Shown in pieces: positions 16,118 through 24,071 of a DNA stretch of 64,000 nucleotides; position 1 is the first letter of the stretch; each line of letters opens with the position of its first letter. The stretch spans positions 248,001 through 312,000 of the forward strand of contig NZ_FPAT01000001.1 in NCBI RefSeq assembly GCF_900116555.1. Reading direction: 5' to 3'. Origin of the DNA: Actinopolyspora lacussalsi subsp. righensis (GTDB lineage: Bacteria > Actinomycetota > Actinomycetes > Mycobacteriales > Pseudonocardiaceae). The translations under genes and the position numbers were made by a program. The notes below the pieces were generated by a model. The model did no database searches, was not told where the DNA came from, and worked only from the letters and a program-made list of their open reading frames with translations.

Positions 16118-18226
16118 TCAGTCCGACTCCGGACCCCACCACAGTGTGGTGCGTACGTCACCGAGTCCTCGGCCGATCATGATTCGCCCGCCGCGCAGGA
16201 AACGCCAGCTTCCGGACGAAACGTCGCGCACCCGTTGCGCCCGGAGGTCGCACGGCACCCGGACACGGGTCCGCCGCCCCGCCTCGACGTGCACCCTGGT
16301 CCAGCCGATCAGCCGCACCGGTTCGGAGTTCGCCGCGGGCAGCAGATAGACCTGCACGGTCTCCGTACCGGCCCGGCGACCGGTGTTCGCGACGTCGACC
16401 GTGACACTGCGCACCGCGTTGAGATCCCTGACCAGCGCTGGGGACTCGTAGCGCCAGGTGGTGTAGCCGAGGCCGTGGCCGAACCAGAACAGCGGATCCA
16501 CGTCGGCGTGCCGGTACCAACCCCGGTAGCCGACCGCGGTGCCCTCCTCGTAGACCAGCGCCCCGTTTACCGGACAGGTCGACCAGGCGGGACCGTCCCC
16601 GTCGCGTGCGGGGAAGGTGGTGACCAGCCGTCCGGCGGGCTCGATCTCGCCGGTGAGCGCCGCCGCCACCGCCGCTCCGGCCTCCTGGCCGGGCAGTCCG
16701 GCCCACAGCACCGCGTCCACCAGATCCAGCCACGGCATCAGCACCGGCGTGGCCGCGTTGACCACGACGACGGTGCGCCGGGCCGCGGCGGCCACCGCGG
16801 CGACCATGGCGTCCTGCTGTCCGGGAAGCGCGAGGGTGGACTTGTCCTTGCCCTCGGTCTCCTGCTCCGAGGTCAACCCCACGACCACTACGGCAACGTC
16901 GACCTCACTCGCCGCCAGGGCCACGCGTTCGGTGATCTCAGCGGTGGTCGCGGGAGCGGACCGGATCGCCTGCCCTGGGATGCCCCCGCTCGCCGGATCG
17001 CGCGCCGACTCCGACCGGCACGACGGACCACTGCGCACGTCGACACCGTCGACCACCGAGACCCGGTCGCGTCCGAACGTCGCGACGAGACCGTCGGCGA
17101 CGGAGACCACGTGTGGTGGGCGCACCCGGGCCGTCGCACCTCCCTGCGCCACGGTGTCCACGGCGTGCCGACCGATGACGGCGAGGGACTCCGTACCGGA
17201 GAGCGGCAGCACAGCGGCCGGGTTGGTCAACACCGTCATGCCGCCCGCTGCCAGTGCGCGCAGCCGACGACGGCGTAACGGGGCGTCGGGTACGGATCGC
17301 GAGGCGCGTCGCAGCGCTCCGGAACGGCTCGTTGCGAAGACGTCCGACTCACCATCGAGAGCACCGGTTCGTTCGGCCAGCCGCAGTACGCGTCGAAGGT
17401 GTTCGTCGATGGTGGATTCGGCCACGTCACCGGCACGCACCGCCGCGACCAAGCCCGCACCCCACGACCCGTCCGGGACCGGCACGACCGGATCCAGCCC
17501 CGCGTTGGTGCCGGCCGCGATCGGACTCGCGGCGAACGGGTCGGAGACGACCGCACCGTCGTAGTGCCACTCCCCCTTGAGCAGTCGCTCGACGAGCTGG
17601 GGGTGTTCGGGGGCGCTGATCCCGTTGATCCTGTTGTGGGAGGTCAGCACGCTCCAGGGGGACGCGTCGTGCACGAGCATCTCGAACGGCAGCAGATACA
17701 CCTCCCGCAGGGTCTTCTCGTCGACCACGGAGTCCACTGTGGTGCGTTCGAACTCGGACTCGTTGGCCAGGAAGTGCTTCGGGCAGGCCGATACTCCCCC
17801 GCGCTGCAGGGCACGCACGTACTCGGTCGCCAGTGCACCGGTCAGCAGCGGATCCTCGCTGAAGCACTCGAAGACACGGCCCCCCAACGGGGTTCGGTGC
17901 AGGTTGACCGAGGGTCCCAGCAGTACGTGCACACCCCGGGGGATGGCTTCCTCGGCCAGCAGCGCCCCGGCCTCACCCGCTACCGCGACGTCCCAGTGCT
18001 GGGCGAGCAGCGTGGGGTTGGGCAGCAGTGACGCGATCCCGCCGTCGGCGTGCTCCGCGCCGCGCAGCCCGCTCGGGCCGCCCGAGAAGCGCAGTCGGGA
18101 CAGCCCGATCGACGTGTTCTCCGGTAGGCCGGATGAGTCCGAGCCGGTCAACAGGGCCACTTTGCTCGGCAGGTCCAGACAGGCGATCGCGGTCTCGACA
18201 CGGGAGTCCAGCTCGGTGACGGTCAT
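16118..18226 (-). CDS. Glycoside hydrolase family 3 enzyme
   Basis: A 702-residue family 3 beta-glycosidase. The TIM-barrel part has the GH3 signatures RFSGGPSGLRG near 47, RGVHVLLGPSVN near 98, CPKHFLANESEFER near 147-160 and the nucleophile aspartate in GAVVSDP near 225. The alpha/beta sandwich domain (VVVVGLTSEQETEGKD, WAGLPGQEAG) and the C-terminal fibronectin-III-like domain (VTVDVANTGRRAGTETVQVY) complete the usual order. No signal peptide is seen, so it acts inside the cell on imported oligosaccharides such as beta-glucosides or xylo-oligosaccharides. The exact bond cannot be told. The upstream region carries AT-rich palindromes that may be ROK operators. Confidence 0.92.
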   Translation of the reverse strand: MTVTELDSRVETAIACLDLPSKVALLTGSDSSGLPENTSIGLSRLRFSGGPSGLRGAEHADGGIASLLPNPTLLAQHWDVAVAGEAGALLAEEAIPRGVHVLLGPSVNLHRTPLGGRVFECFSEDPLLTGALATEYVRALQRGGVSACPKHFLANESEFERTTVDSVVDEKTLREVYLLPFEMLVHDASPWSVLTSHNRINGISAPEHPQLVERLLKGEWHYDGAVVSDPFAASPIAAGTNAGLDPVVPVPDGSWGAGLVAAVRAGDVAESTIDEHLRRVLRLAERTGALDGESDVFATSRSGALRRASRSVPDAPLRRRRLRALAAGGMTVLTNPAAVLPLSGTESLAVIGRHAVDTVAQGGATARVRPPHVVSVADGLVATFGRDRVSVVDGVDVRSGPSCRSESARDPASGGIPGQAIRSAPATTAEITERVALAASEVDVAVVVVGLTSEQETEGKDKSTLALPGQQDAMVAAVAAAARRTVVVVNAATPVLMPWLDLVDAVLWAGLPGQEAGAAVAAALTGEIEPAGRLVTTFPARDGDGPAWSTCPVNGALVYEEGTAVGYRGWYRHADVDPLFWFGHGLGYTTWRYESPALVRDLNAVRSVTVDVANTGRRAGTETVQVYLLPAANSEPVRLIGWTRVHVEAGRRTRVRVPCDLRAQRVRDVSSGSWRFLRGGRIMIGRGLGDVRTTLWWGPESD

Positions 18227-18247
18227 GTCGTTCTCTCCGCTCTACCA

Positions 18248-18268
18248 TTAATTCAATATTTAAATTAA
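18248..18268. promoter_or_regulatory. AT-rich inverted repeat before the GH3 gene
   Basis: TTAATT (18248-18253) and AATTAA (18263-18268) form an inverted pair just upstream of the GH3 start in otherwise GC-rich DNA. The half-site matches that at 18382-18404. A ROK repressor site is likely; not proven. Confidence 0.55.
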
Positions 18269-18381
18269 CTGCGCGAATCGGGTGGACCGGGCGCACGGGA
18301 ATCATCGAGCCGAGGAGCCGGCGGGCGATGACATGCCCTGACCCCTTCGTGGGCGTGCGCGGCACGTCCACCGCAGAGTGA

Positions 18382-18404
18382 CTTAAATTACGCTATAATT
18401 TAAG
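18382..18404. promoter_or_regulatory. 9-5-9 palindrome, probable ROK operator
   Basis: CTTAAATTA (18382-18390) and TAATTTAAG (18396-18404) are exact inverted repeats around a 5-base centre. The site lies about 155 bases upstream of the GH3 start and 190 upstream of the DUF7144 gene, so it could serve either or both. It shares the TTAAATTA core with the other inverted repeat. Confidence 0.6.
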
Positions 18405-18597
18405 ACTCGACGGAAGAGTGGTCAAGACCACCTGTGCGCGGCACGTCCGGTGCTACCCGGCCGGGAGGGACGGCGGGAATCGACCCGCTCACGGAACGGG
18501 CGTCCAGCTACGCGGTGGGCACGCCGATGCGCTGCGCGAACGTGTGAACCGGAGGACGCTGGTACCAGCCATCCCTTCGCACGGGAGGAGAGTTCAA

Positions 18598-19083
18598 ATG
18601 TCCACTCCGCAGACAGGACCACAGTCCACATCCGGCGCCGAGGAAGGTGCCGAACGCCGAGCACCCGAGGACCGGGGAAGCTGGGCGATGACGGCCGCCC
18701 AACCGATGCCCGGGATGTCCGGGTGGCTGGCCTTCGGGGGCTGGATGCTCGCGCTGGTCGGCGTCTTCAACGTCATCGCCGGTCTCACCGCGTTGTTGCA
18801 GCCCGGCTACTACGTGGTCACCGGTGGTGAGCTGCTGGTCTTCGGCTTCGGCGCCTGGGGCTGGATCTGGCTCGCGTTCGGCGCACTGCAGGTCGTGGCA
18901 GGCGCGGGCTGCCTGGCCGGTCAGATGTGGGCGCGGATGACCGGTATCGCTCTCGCCGGGTTGGCCGCGATCGCTCACCTGGCCTTCCTCGCCGCGTTCC
19001 CGTTCTGGGAACTGGTTTCGATCGGGCTGTGCGTGCTGGTGATCTACTCGCTGGTGGTCCCGCCCAGAAACGCCGTCGGCTGA
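18598..19083 (+). CDS. DUF7144 family membrane protein
   Basis: A 161-residue integral membrane protein with a polar 40-residue cytosolic head and four membrane spans (starting near GWLAFGGWMLALVGVFNVIA, LLVFGFGAWGWIWLAFGALQ, MTGIALAGLAAIAHLAFLAA and LVSIGLCVLVIYSLVV). This four-span layout with the GWLAFGGWML opening is typical of DUF7144 proteins of actinomycetes, whose function is unknown. ATG 18598 follows GGGAGGAG at a good distance. It is divergent from the GH3 gene and its neighbours offer no clue to function. It may be a stress- or envelope-related protein. Confidence 0.85.
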   Translation: MSTPQTGPQSTSGAEEGAERRAPEDRGSWAMTAAQPMPGMSGWLAFGGWMLALVGVFNVIAGLTALLQPGYYVVTGGELLVFGFGAWGWIWLAFGALQVVAGAGCLAGQMWARMTGIALAGLAAIAHLAFLAAFPFWELVSIGLCVLVIYSLVVPPRNAVG

Positions 19084-19159
19084 ACGTTCTCCGACGAGCA
19101 TCGCCTCACGAGCGACAGCACGAGCGCGGCAACCGGTACCGAAGCGTGGTTCCCGTCCC

Positions 19160-19558
19160 TCACACGAGTTCGCTCAGCAGCTGTCGAACCCGGGCGTCGA
19201 TGTCGTCGCGGATGGGGCGGATCTGTTCGGCGGTCTTGCCGGCGGGGTCGTCGAGCTGCCAGTCGAGGTAGCGCTTGCCCGGGAAGACCGGGCAGGCGTC
19301 CCCGCAGCCCATCGTGATGACCACGTCGGAGGCGTCCACCGATTCGGTGGTCAGCTTCTTCGGGAACCGCTGGGAGACGTCGAGGCCGAGTTCGTTCATG
19401 ACCTCGACCACGGCCGGGTTGATCTCCTCGGCCGGGGTGGAACCGGCCGAACGGACGGCCACTGCGCCCTGGGCGTGGTGATCGAGCAGGGCGGCGGCCA
19501 TCTGGGACCGTCCGGCGTTGTGCACGCAGACGAACAGCACTTCGGGTGTGGCGGACAC
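19160..19558 (-). CDS. arsC: Arsenate reductase, low-molecular-weight phosphatase type
   Basis: A 132-residue cytosolic thiol arsenate reductase that converts arsenate to arsenite. The P-loop VCVHNAGRS (about residues 9-17) lacks a second position change and places the catalytic cysteine at residue 10; further cysteines needed for relay are in MGCGDACPVF (about 79-88). The family pattern is that of thioredoxin- or mycothiol-coupled LMW-PTP ArsC. The GTG at 19558 is chosen because GAGGAG lies about seven bases upstream; the longer frame upstream is not coding. It lies directly downstream of acr3 with 31 bases between and would deliver arsenite to that pump. Regulation is expected through ArsR. 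Confidence 0.92.
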   Translation of the reverse strand: MSATPEVLFVCVHNAGRSQMAAALLDHHAQGAVAVRSAGSTPAEEINPAVVEVMNELGLDVSQRFPKKLTTESVDASDVVITMGCGDACPVFPGKRYLDWQLDDPAGKTAEQIRPIRDDIDARVRQLLSELV

Positions 19559-19589
19559 GGATCGCTCCTCGGATCGCGTTCGAGTGGGG

Positions 19590-20705
19590 TCAGCGCTGCC
19601 GGGAGACACCGGCGGCGACGGGCGGGGTGCTCGGAGCGTCACGGAACCATCGGCGTGCGGCCAGGCTGACGTAGACCAGCCCGACCAGCACGGGAACCTC
19701 GATGAGCGGGCCGACCACACCGGCCAACGCCTGACCGCTGGTCACGCCGAAGGTGGCGATGGCCACGGCGATCGCCAGTTCGAAGTTGTTGCCCGCGGCG
19801 GTGAACGCCAGCGTGGTCGAGCGCTCGTACGACATCCGCAACCCCTTGCCGAGGACGAAGGTTCCCGCCCACATGACCACGAAGTAGACCAGCAGCGGCA
19901 GCGCGATGCGGGCCACGTCGAGGGGTTGGCCGATGATCGCCCCGCCCTGCAGGGCGAACAGCACCACGATGGTGAACAGCAGGCCGTACGGGGCCAGCGG
20001 GCCGACCTTGTTCAGGAACGTCGCCTCGTACCAGACACGTCCCTTGGCGCGCTCGCCGAGACGCCGCGACAAGTAGCCCGCGACCAGCGGGATGCCGAGG
20101 AAGATCAGCACGGACTGGGCGATCTGCCAGGCCGAGACGTCCAGCCCTACCCGGGCCAGCCCCAGCCAGCCGGGCAGCACGCTCAGGTAGAACCAGCCGA
20201 GACCGGCGAAGGCGATCACCTGGAACACCGAGTTCAGCGCCACCAGCACGGCGGCGGCCTCCCGGTCACCGCAGGCCAGGTCGTTCCAGATGATGACCAT
20301 GGCGATGCAGCGCGCCAACCCGACGATGATCAGCCCGGTGCGGTACTCGGGCAGATCGGGCAGGAACGCCCAGGCCAACGCGAACATCACGGCCGGTCCC
20401 ACCAGCCAGTTGACGACCAGCGAGCTGACCAGCAACCGCCGGTCGCCGGTGACGGTGTCCAGCCGGTCGTAGCGCACCTTGGCCAGCACCGGATACATCA
20501 TCACCAACAGCCCGACGAAGATCGGCAGTGAGACTCCGGAGACCACGTGCAGCGAGTTCAACGCCGTGTTCAACCCCGGCACGAACCGACCGGCAAGCAA
20601 GCCCGACAACATGGCGGCGCCGATCCAGAGGGGTAAGAACCGGTCCATCAACGACAACCGCCGGGCCACGGTGGTCTCGGACGGTCGCTGGGCCGTGTCC
20701 GTCAC
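19590..20705 (-). CDS. acr3: Arsenite efflux transporter Acr3
   Basis: A 371-residue secondary transporter with ten membrane spans, of the Acr3 (BART) family that exports arsenite. The family marks are LARCIAMVIIWNDLA (with the conserved cysteine, near residue 132) and TLAFTAAGNNFELAIAVAIA near 300. Length agrees with the family. It acts in the cytoplasmic membrane and works with ArsC downstream. Its gene lies between arsR and arsC on the same strand, 111 bases after arsR, giving the order arsR, acr3, arsC. Confidence 0.95.
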   Translation of the reverse strand: MTDTAQRPSETTVARRLSLMDRFLPLWIGAAMLSGLLAGRFVPGLNTALNSLHVVSGVSLPIFVGLLVMMYPVLAKVRYDRLDTVTGDRRLLVSSLVVNWLVGPAVMFALAWAFLPDLPEYRTGLIIVGLARCIAMVIIWNDLACGDREAAAVLVALNSVFQVIAFAGLGWFYLSVLPGWLGLARVGLDVSAWQIAQSVLIFLGIPLVAGYLSRRLGERAKGRVWYEATFLNKVGPLAPYGLLFTIVVLFALQGGAIIGQPLDVARIALPLLVYFVVMWAGTFVLGKGLRMSYERSTTLAFTAAGNNFELAIAVAIATFGVTSGQALAGVVGPLIEVPVLVGLVYVSLAARRWFRDAPSTPPVAAGVSRQR

Positions 20706-20816
20706 GGCGTCACCTCGCAGGTTTCCTGATCACGGTCGTACTGGGAATCCGGCGGCCCGGCCCGCCGCGGTGCTCGCGGCGGAGCCTGCCGTCCGGGGGT
20801 GTCCGAGGTTCGGAGC

Positions 20817-21179
20817 TCAGGCCGATGTGGACACCGCCGGGGCCGGGCCGAGAACCGCCGACAACCGCTGCAGGGTCTCCGGGAGCACCCGGTAGTAGAC
20901 CCAGGTGCCTCGCCGCTCACCGGTGATGGCGCCGGCCTCGCGCAGCACCTTGAGGTGATGCGAGATCGTCGGCCCGGACAGGTCGAACGCGCCGCTCAGG
21001 TCGCACACGCACGCCTCCCCACCGGCGTGGGCGGCGATCAACGACAGCAGCCGCAGCCGCACCGGATCGCCCAGCGCCTTGAACACCGCCGAGAGGTCCG
21101 CGGCCTGCTCGGCGGACAGCGGCTCCGCCGTCACCGGTGAACAGCACCAGCGCTCTTCACTCCGCTCCTGATTCGACAT
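20817..21179 (-). CDS. arsR: ArsR-family arsenic-responsive repressor
   Basis: A 120-residue winged-helix repressor. The arsenite-binding cysteines are in ACVCDL (about residues 56-61), followed by the recognition helix SGPTISHHLKVLREAGAI and the wing RRGTWVYY. A further CC pair near residue 12 (WCCSP) may add a ligand. The protein leaves its operator when arsenite binds. It heads the arsR-acr3-arsC operon and is divergent from the arsI gene, with two palindromic sites between them. Confidence 0.93.
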   Translation of the reverse strand: MSNQERSEERWCCSPVTAEPLSAEQAADLSAVFKALGDPVRLRLLSLIAAHAGGEACVCDLSGAFDLSGPTISHHLKVLREAGAITGERRGTWVYYRVLPETLQRLSAVLGPAPAVSTSA

Positions 21180-21188
21180 ACTTCTACA

Positions 21189-21203
21189 TTGACAGATGTC
21201 TAA
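21189..21203. promoter_or_regulatory. ArsR operator site 1
   Basis: TTGACAGATGTCTAA is an imperfect palindrome in the arsR-arsI gap, ten bases from the arsR start. The TTGACA half could also be a -35 box. Sequence and place suit an ArsR/SmtB operator. Confidence 0.7.
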
Positions 21204-21234
21204 CCAAGGCGCAAACTACGAATCGTCCAGCTGT

Positions 21235-21250
21235 TTAGACAACTATCTAA
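21235..21250. promoter_or_regulatory. ArsR operator site 2
   Basis: TTAGACAACTATCTAA is the second palindrome (TTAGA/TCTAA arms), 15 bases before the arsI ATG. It shares the TCTAACCAAG flank with site 1, as expected for two copies of one operator controlling both directions. Confidence 0.7.
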
Positions 21251-21264
21251 CCAAGGGAGAGGTC

Positions 21265-21705
21265 ATGTCCCGCGTTCAACTCGCCCTGCGTGTCGGCGAC
21301 CTGCGGCGATCGATCGACTTCTACACCAGGCTGCTCGGTACCGAGCCGACCAAGCTGCGCCCCGGCTATGCCAACTTCGCCGTGACGGAGCCGCCGCTGA
21401 AGCTCGTGCTGCTCGAAGGTGAACCGGAGCAGGACACCGTGCTGGATCATCTCGGTGTCGAGGTCGCCGACAGCTACACCGTTCACGACGCCACCCGGCG
21501 GCTGTCCGAACTCGGCCTGTTCACCCGAGTCGAGGACGACACGACCTGCTGCTACGCCACCCAGGACAAGGTGTGGGTGCACGGACCCGGCCGGGAGCCC
21601 TGGGAGGTGTACACCGTCACCGACGACTCCCCCGACTCCGAGCACAGCGGCCCGAGCGGTGGCGGAACCGCCTGCTGCGGCACCACGGCGGAAGCCGCCG
21701 GCTGA
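21265..21705 (+). CDS. arsI: ArsI/CadI-type organoarsenical lyase
   Basis: A 146-residue vicinal-oxygen-chelate protein of the ArsI/CadI group. The glyoxalase-fold start (QLALRVGDLRRSIDFYTRLLG) and the hallmark TCCYATQDKVWVHGPGREPW (about residues 93-112) are present; the vicinal cysteines bind trivalent organoarsenicals and the histidine and glutamate residues bind Fe(II). The known reaction is oxidative cleavage of the C-As bond of methylarsenite and aromatic arsenicals. A second CC pair lies in the C-terminal tail (TACCGT). The ATG at 21265 follows GGGAGAGG. The gene is divergent from arsR. CadI-like cadmium-induced homologues share most of these marks, so the substrate is not fully fixed. 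Confidence 0.88.
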   Translation: MSRVQLALRVGDLRRSIDFYTRLLGTEPTKLRPGYANFAVTEPPLKLVLLEGEPEQDTVLDHLGVEVADSYTVHDATRRLSELGLFTRVEDDTTCCYATQDKVWVHGPGREPWEVYTVTDDSPDSEHSGPSGGGTACCGTTAEAAG

Positions 21706-21976
21706 TCGAAGTTTCCGTTCGCTCCCGAGGAGGTGCTCGGTCGGTGGGAGGTTCCGATCGACACCCCTCGGTGGCGCCGATTTCTCACGAAATCTCCGGA
21801 AGCCGCACCACTTCCGGGCACAGCGACCACGACCAGCGCGGAAGAAGATCGCACCGATTTCCGGACTCGCCGGTGGAAGTGCTTGTTCGAGACCGCCGAA
21901 CACATTTACCTGAAAGGGAGACGAACGGCGGGATTGTCCCGAGTGACCGGTTGCTCGTACGGGCGGAGTCGGATGT

Positions 21977-23833
21977 ATGCCACGAAGTGTGGAGACGAGC
22001 GTGACAGGAGAGATCGCCACCGGGGACATCGTTGCCCACGGCGCTGCCAACGATGTGGCCCGTACCGGCGTCCCGACCACGCGCCACGACGAAGCATCGG
22101 ACCGGACCGGCACCACCGGAGTTCTCGACAGACGTTCTCCCGGACACCTCCCCGGCCGGATCGACGTGGTGCCCGTCGCCGCCCATCAGCTGCCGCCGCC
22201 TTCCGGACTCTTCGTGGGACGCACATCCGAGCTCAACCGCATGGAGGCATGGCATCGGGAGAACTCCGAACGCGCACTGCTCGTCGCGCTGACCGGATCC
22301 GGCGGAATCGGGAAAACGACGCTGGCCTGCCACTGGCTGCGGCAGCACGAGCGGAGATTTCCGGACGGACAGCTCTACGTCGACGCGGGAACCCGCTCCG
22401 CCGAACACCCCATCGCGGCCGCGGAACTGCTCGGGCGACTGCTGCGAGCACTGGGGGTGCCGCCCGAACGGGTTCCGCTGGAGATGGCCGAACGGCTGAG
22501 CTGGTATCGCTCGATCACCGCGGGGCGATCACTGTCGGTGCTGGTGGACAACGTCGTCTCGACCGCACAGGTAAGGCCGCTCCTGCCGGAATCGGCGACG
22601 AGCACGCTGCTGGTCACCAGCAGGAGTCGCCTGGTCGGTCTGACGATGGAGGGTGCCAGGTTCATGGAGCTGGCGCCGCTGAACGCCGAGGACGTGGTGC
22701 ACATACTCTCCCGCAAGCTCGGCCGCTCGCGGGTGTCACGCGAGATGGGCAACGCCCGGCTGCTGGCCAAACTGTGCGCGGGCTCCCCTCTGGCCGCCAC
22801 TGAGATATCGGCGTGGCTGGCCGCCCGACCCCACCGGTCACTGGCCCACGCGGCCAACCTGGTGCGGGAACAGCGAAAGCGGCTGACGACGCTCCCCCGG
22901 AGCGAGGACTTCGCGGCGCACAGCGTGGTCGACATCTGCTACCAGGGCCTGTCACCGCAGGCCGCCACGCTCTACCGCAGACTGGCACAGCACCCCCGGG
23001 GAGATCTTCCCGTCGCGCTGACCCATCACCTCGCCGGGATCGAGGGCAGCGATTCCGAACGGGTGTTGGCGGAGCTACGGGACGCCAGACTGTTGGGAGC
23101 CGGTGAACAACGGTACTGGTTCCACGACCTCGTCCTCGCGCACGCACGGACGATGAGTCTCGGCGAGGATTCCCCGGGAGTCAGGCGCCGCACGTTGCAC
23201 AGCGTCATCGACTGGTACATCGGTCGCGCCGTCGAAGCCGATCTGGTCATCACGCCTCGCCGTCCCAGGTTCGGCAGGCACTACCCGAGCCGGGCCAACG
23301 ACTGGCCCGTCTGGGACAGTCCCGAGTCGGCGTTGGACTGGTTCGAGCGCGAACGCGGCAATCTGCGTGCGGTCATCATCGAAGCCCACCACAACCAGTG
23401 GGACGAACCGGTCTGGCAACTGTGCGAAGCGATGTGGGGGTTCTTCTTCCATCGCAAGCACTACCGGGACTGGATCGACTCGCACCGCCTCGGAATCGAG
23501 GCGGCGTCACGTCTGGGTCACCCGTTGGCCGAATCGCGACTCCGGTGCCAGCTCGCCTTCGCCTACCTGGACCTGGAACACTTCGACGAGGCCATGGACG
23601 TGTGCCTTCCGGCGCCCCGATTGCCCGAGGCCGGTTGGGACAGTGCGGAACTGTCCACGACACTGTCCGAACTCACCAGTGCGGCGAGACGAGGAAGCGG
23701 CCACGACGACGCGGGATCGAACACATCGGACGAACGACCCGGCGAGCGGAAAATCGTCCGAATCTCCTCCGCAGCGCTCTCACGTGCTCGCGCGCCACGA
23801 GCCGAGACGACCGGTAACCACCGCATCGGATGA
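21977..23833 (+). CDS. NB-ARC ATPase protein lacking an effector domain
   Basis: A 618-residue STAND-type ATPase. After a polar 80-residue leader it has FVGRTSELNRM, the P-loop GSGGIGKTTLA (about 106-116), the Walker B strand LSVLVDNV, the LLVTSRSRL arginine finger and GSPLA, then winged-helix and helical segments (VDICYQGLSPQAATLYRRLA). In AfsR and many actinomycete regulators this module follows a SARP DNA-binding domain and precedes TPR repeats; here neither is present and the chain ends in a charged low-complexity tail after one short helical repeat region. The ATG 21977 follows GGAG, but GTG codons shortly after are possible. Without a DNA-binding domain it may signal by oligomerising with a partner, or be a shortened regulator. 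No partner gene is adjacent. Confidence 0.82.
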   Translation: MPRSVETSVTGEIATGDIVAHGAANDVARTGVPTTRHDEASDRTGTTGVLDRRSPGHLPGRIDVVPVAAHQLPPPSGLFVGRTSELNRMEAWHRENSERALLVALTGSGGIGKTTLACHWLRQHERRFPDGQLYVDAGTRSAEHPIAAAELLGRLLRALGVPPERVPLEMAERLSWYRSITAGRSLSVLVDNVVSTAQVRPLLPESATSTLLVTSRSRLVGLTMEGARFMELAPLNAEDVVHILSRKLGRSRVSREMGNARLLAKLCAGSPLAATEISAWLAARPHRSLAHAANLVREQRKRLTTLPRSEDFAAHSVVDICYQGLSPQAATLYRRLAQHPRGDLPVALTHHLAGIEGSDSERVLAELRDARLLGAGEQRYWFHDLVLAHARTMSLGEDSPGVRRRTLHSVIDWYIGRAVEADLVITPRRPRFGRHYPSRANDWPVWDSPESALDWFERERGNLRAVIIEAHHNQWDEPVWQLCEAMWGFFFHRKHYRDWIDSHRLGIEAASRLGHPLAESRLRCQLAFAYLDLEHFDEAMDVCLPAPRLPEAGWDSAELSTTLSELTSAARRGSGHDDAGSNTSDERPGERKIVRISSAALSRARAPRAETTGNHRIG

Positions 23834-23954
23834 GCGCCGCTCGGTAAGCCGACCGCCGCCCACCAACCGCCGCCACACCACTCGAGATCACGGGCCGACG
23901 TGCGCGCCGAAAACGCACGTCAAAAAGCAAGATTCGTTCAGATATTGACTGTTC

Positions 23955-24003
23955 GCGTAATCAGCTGCACCGTTTCCGTGATCCGCTGCACCGTCGATTA
24001 CGC
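23955..24003. promoter_or_regulatory. Repeat cluster upstream of the amylase gene
   Basis: GCGTAATC (23955-23962) is inverted as GATTACGC (23996-24003), and inside lie two direct copies of GCTGCACCGT (23964-23973 and 23985-23994) exactly 21 bases apart, two helical turns. The cluster ends 68 bases before the amylase ATG. It resembles a regulator binding site for maltose control of amylases in actinomycetes, but no regulator gene is adjacent. Confidence 0.55.
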
Positions 24004-24071
24004 AAATAATCAAGATCTTTTACGCGACGACGGAAGCGACGAAACCCCGTTTCCGCCGCGCCGGAGGAATC

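Noticed and set aside
18418-18597. Upstream extension of the DUF7144 gene
   Set aside because: The ATG at 18598 has a strong ribosome site and the extension is not conserved-looking sequence.
23955-24003. Repeats before the amylase gene as a CRISPR-like array
   Set aside because: Only two 10-base copies, 21 bases apart, and no cas genes; a regulator site is the better reading.
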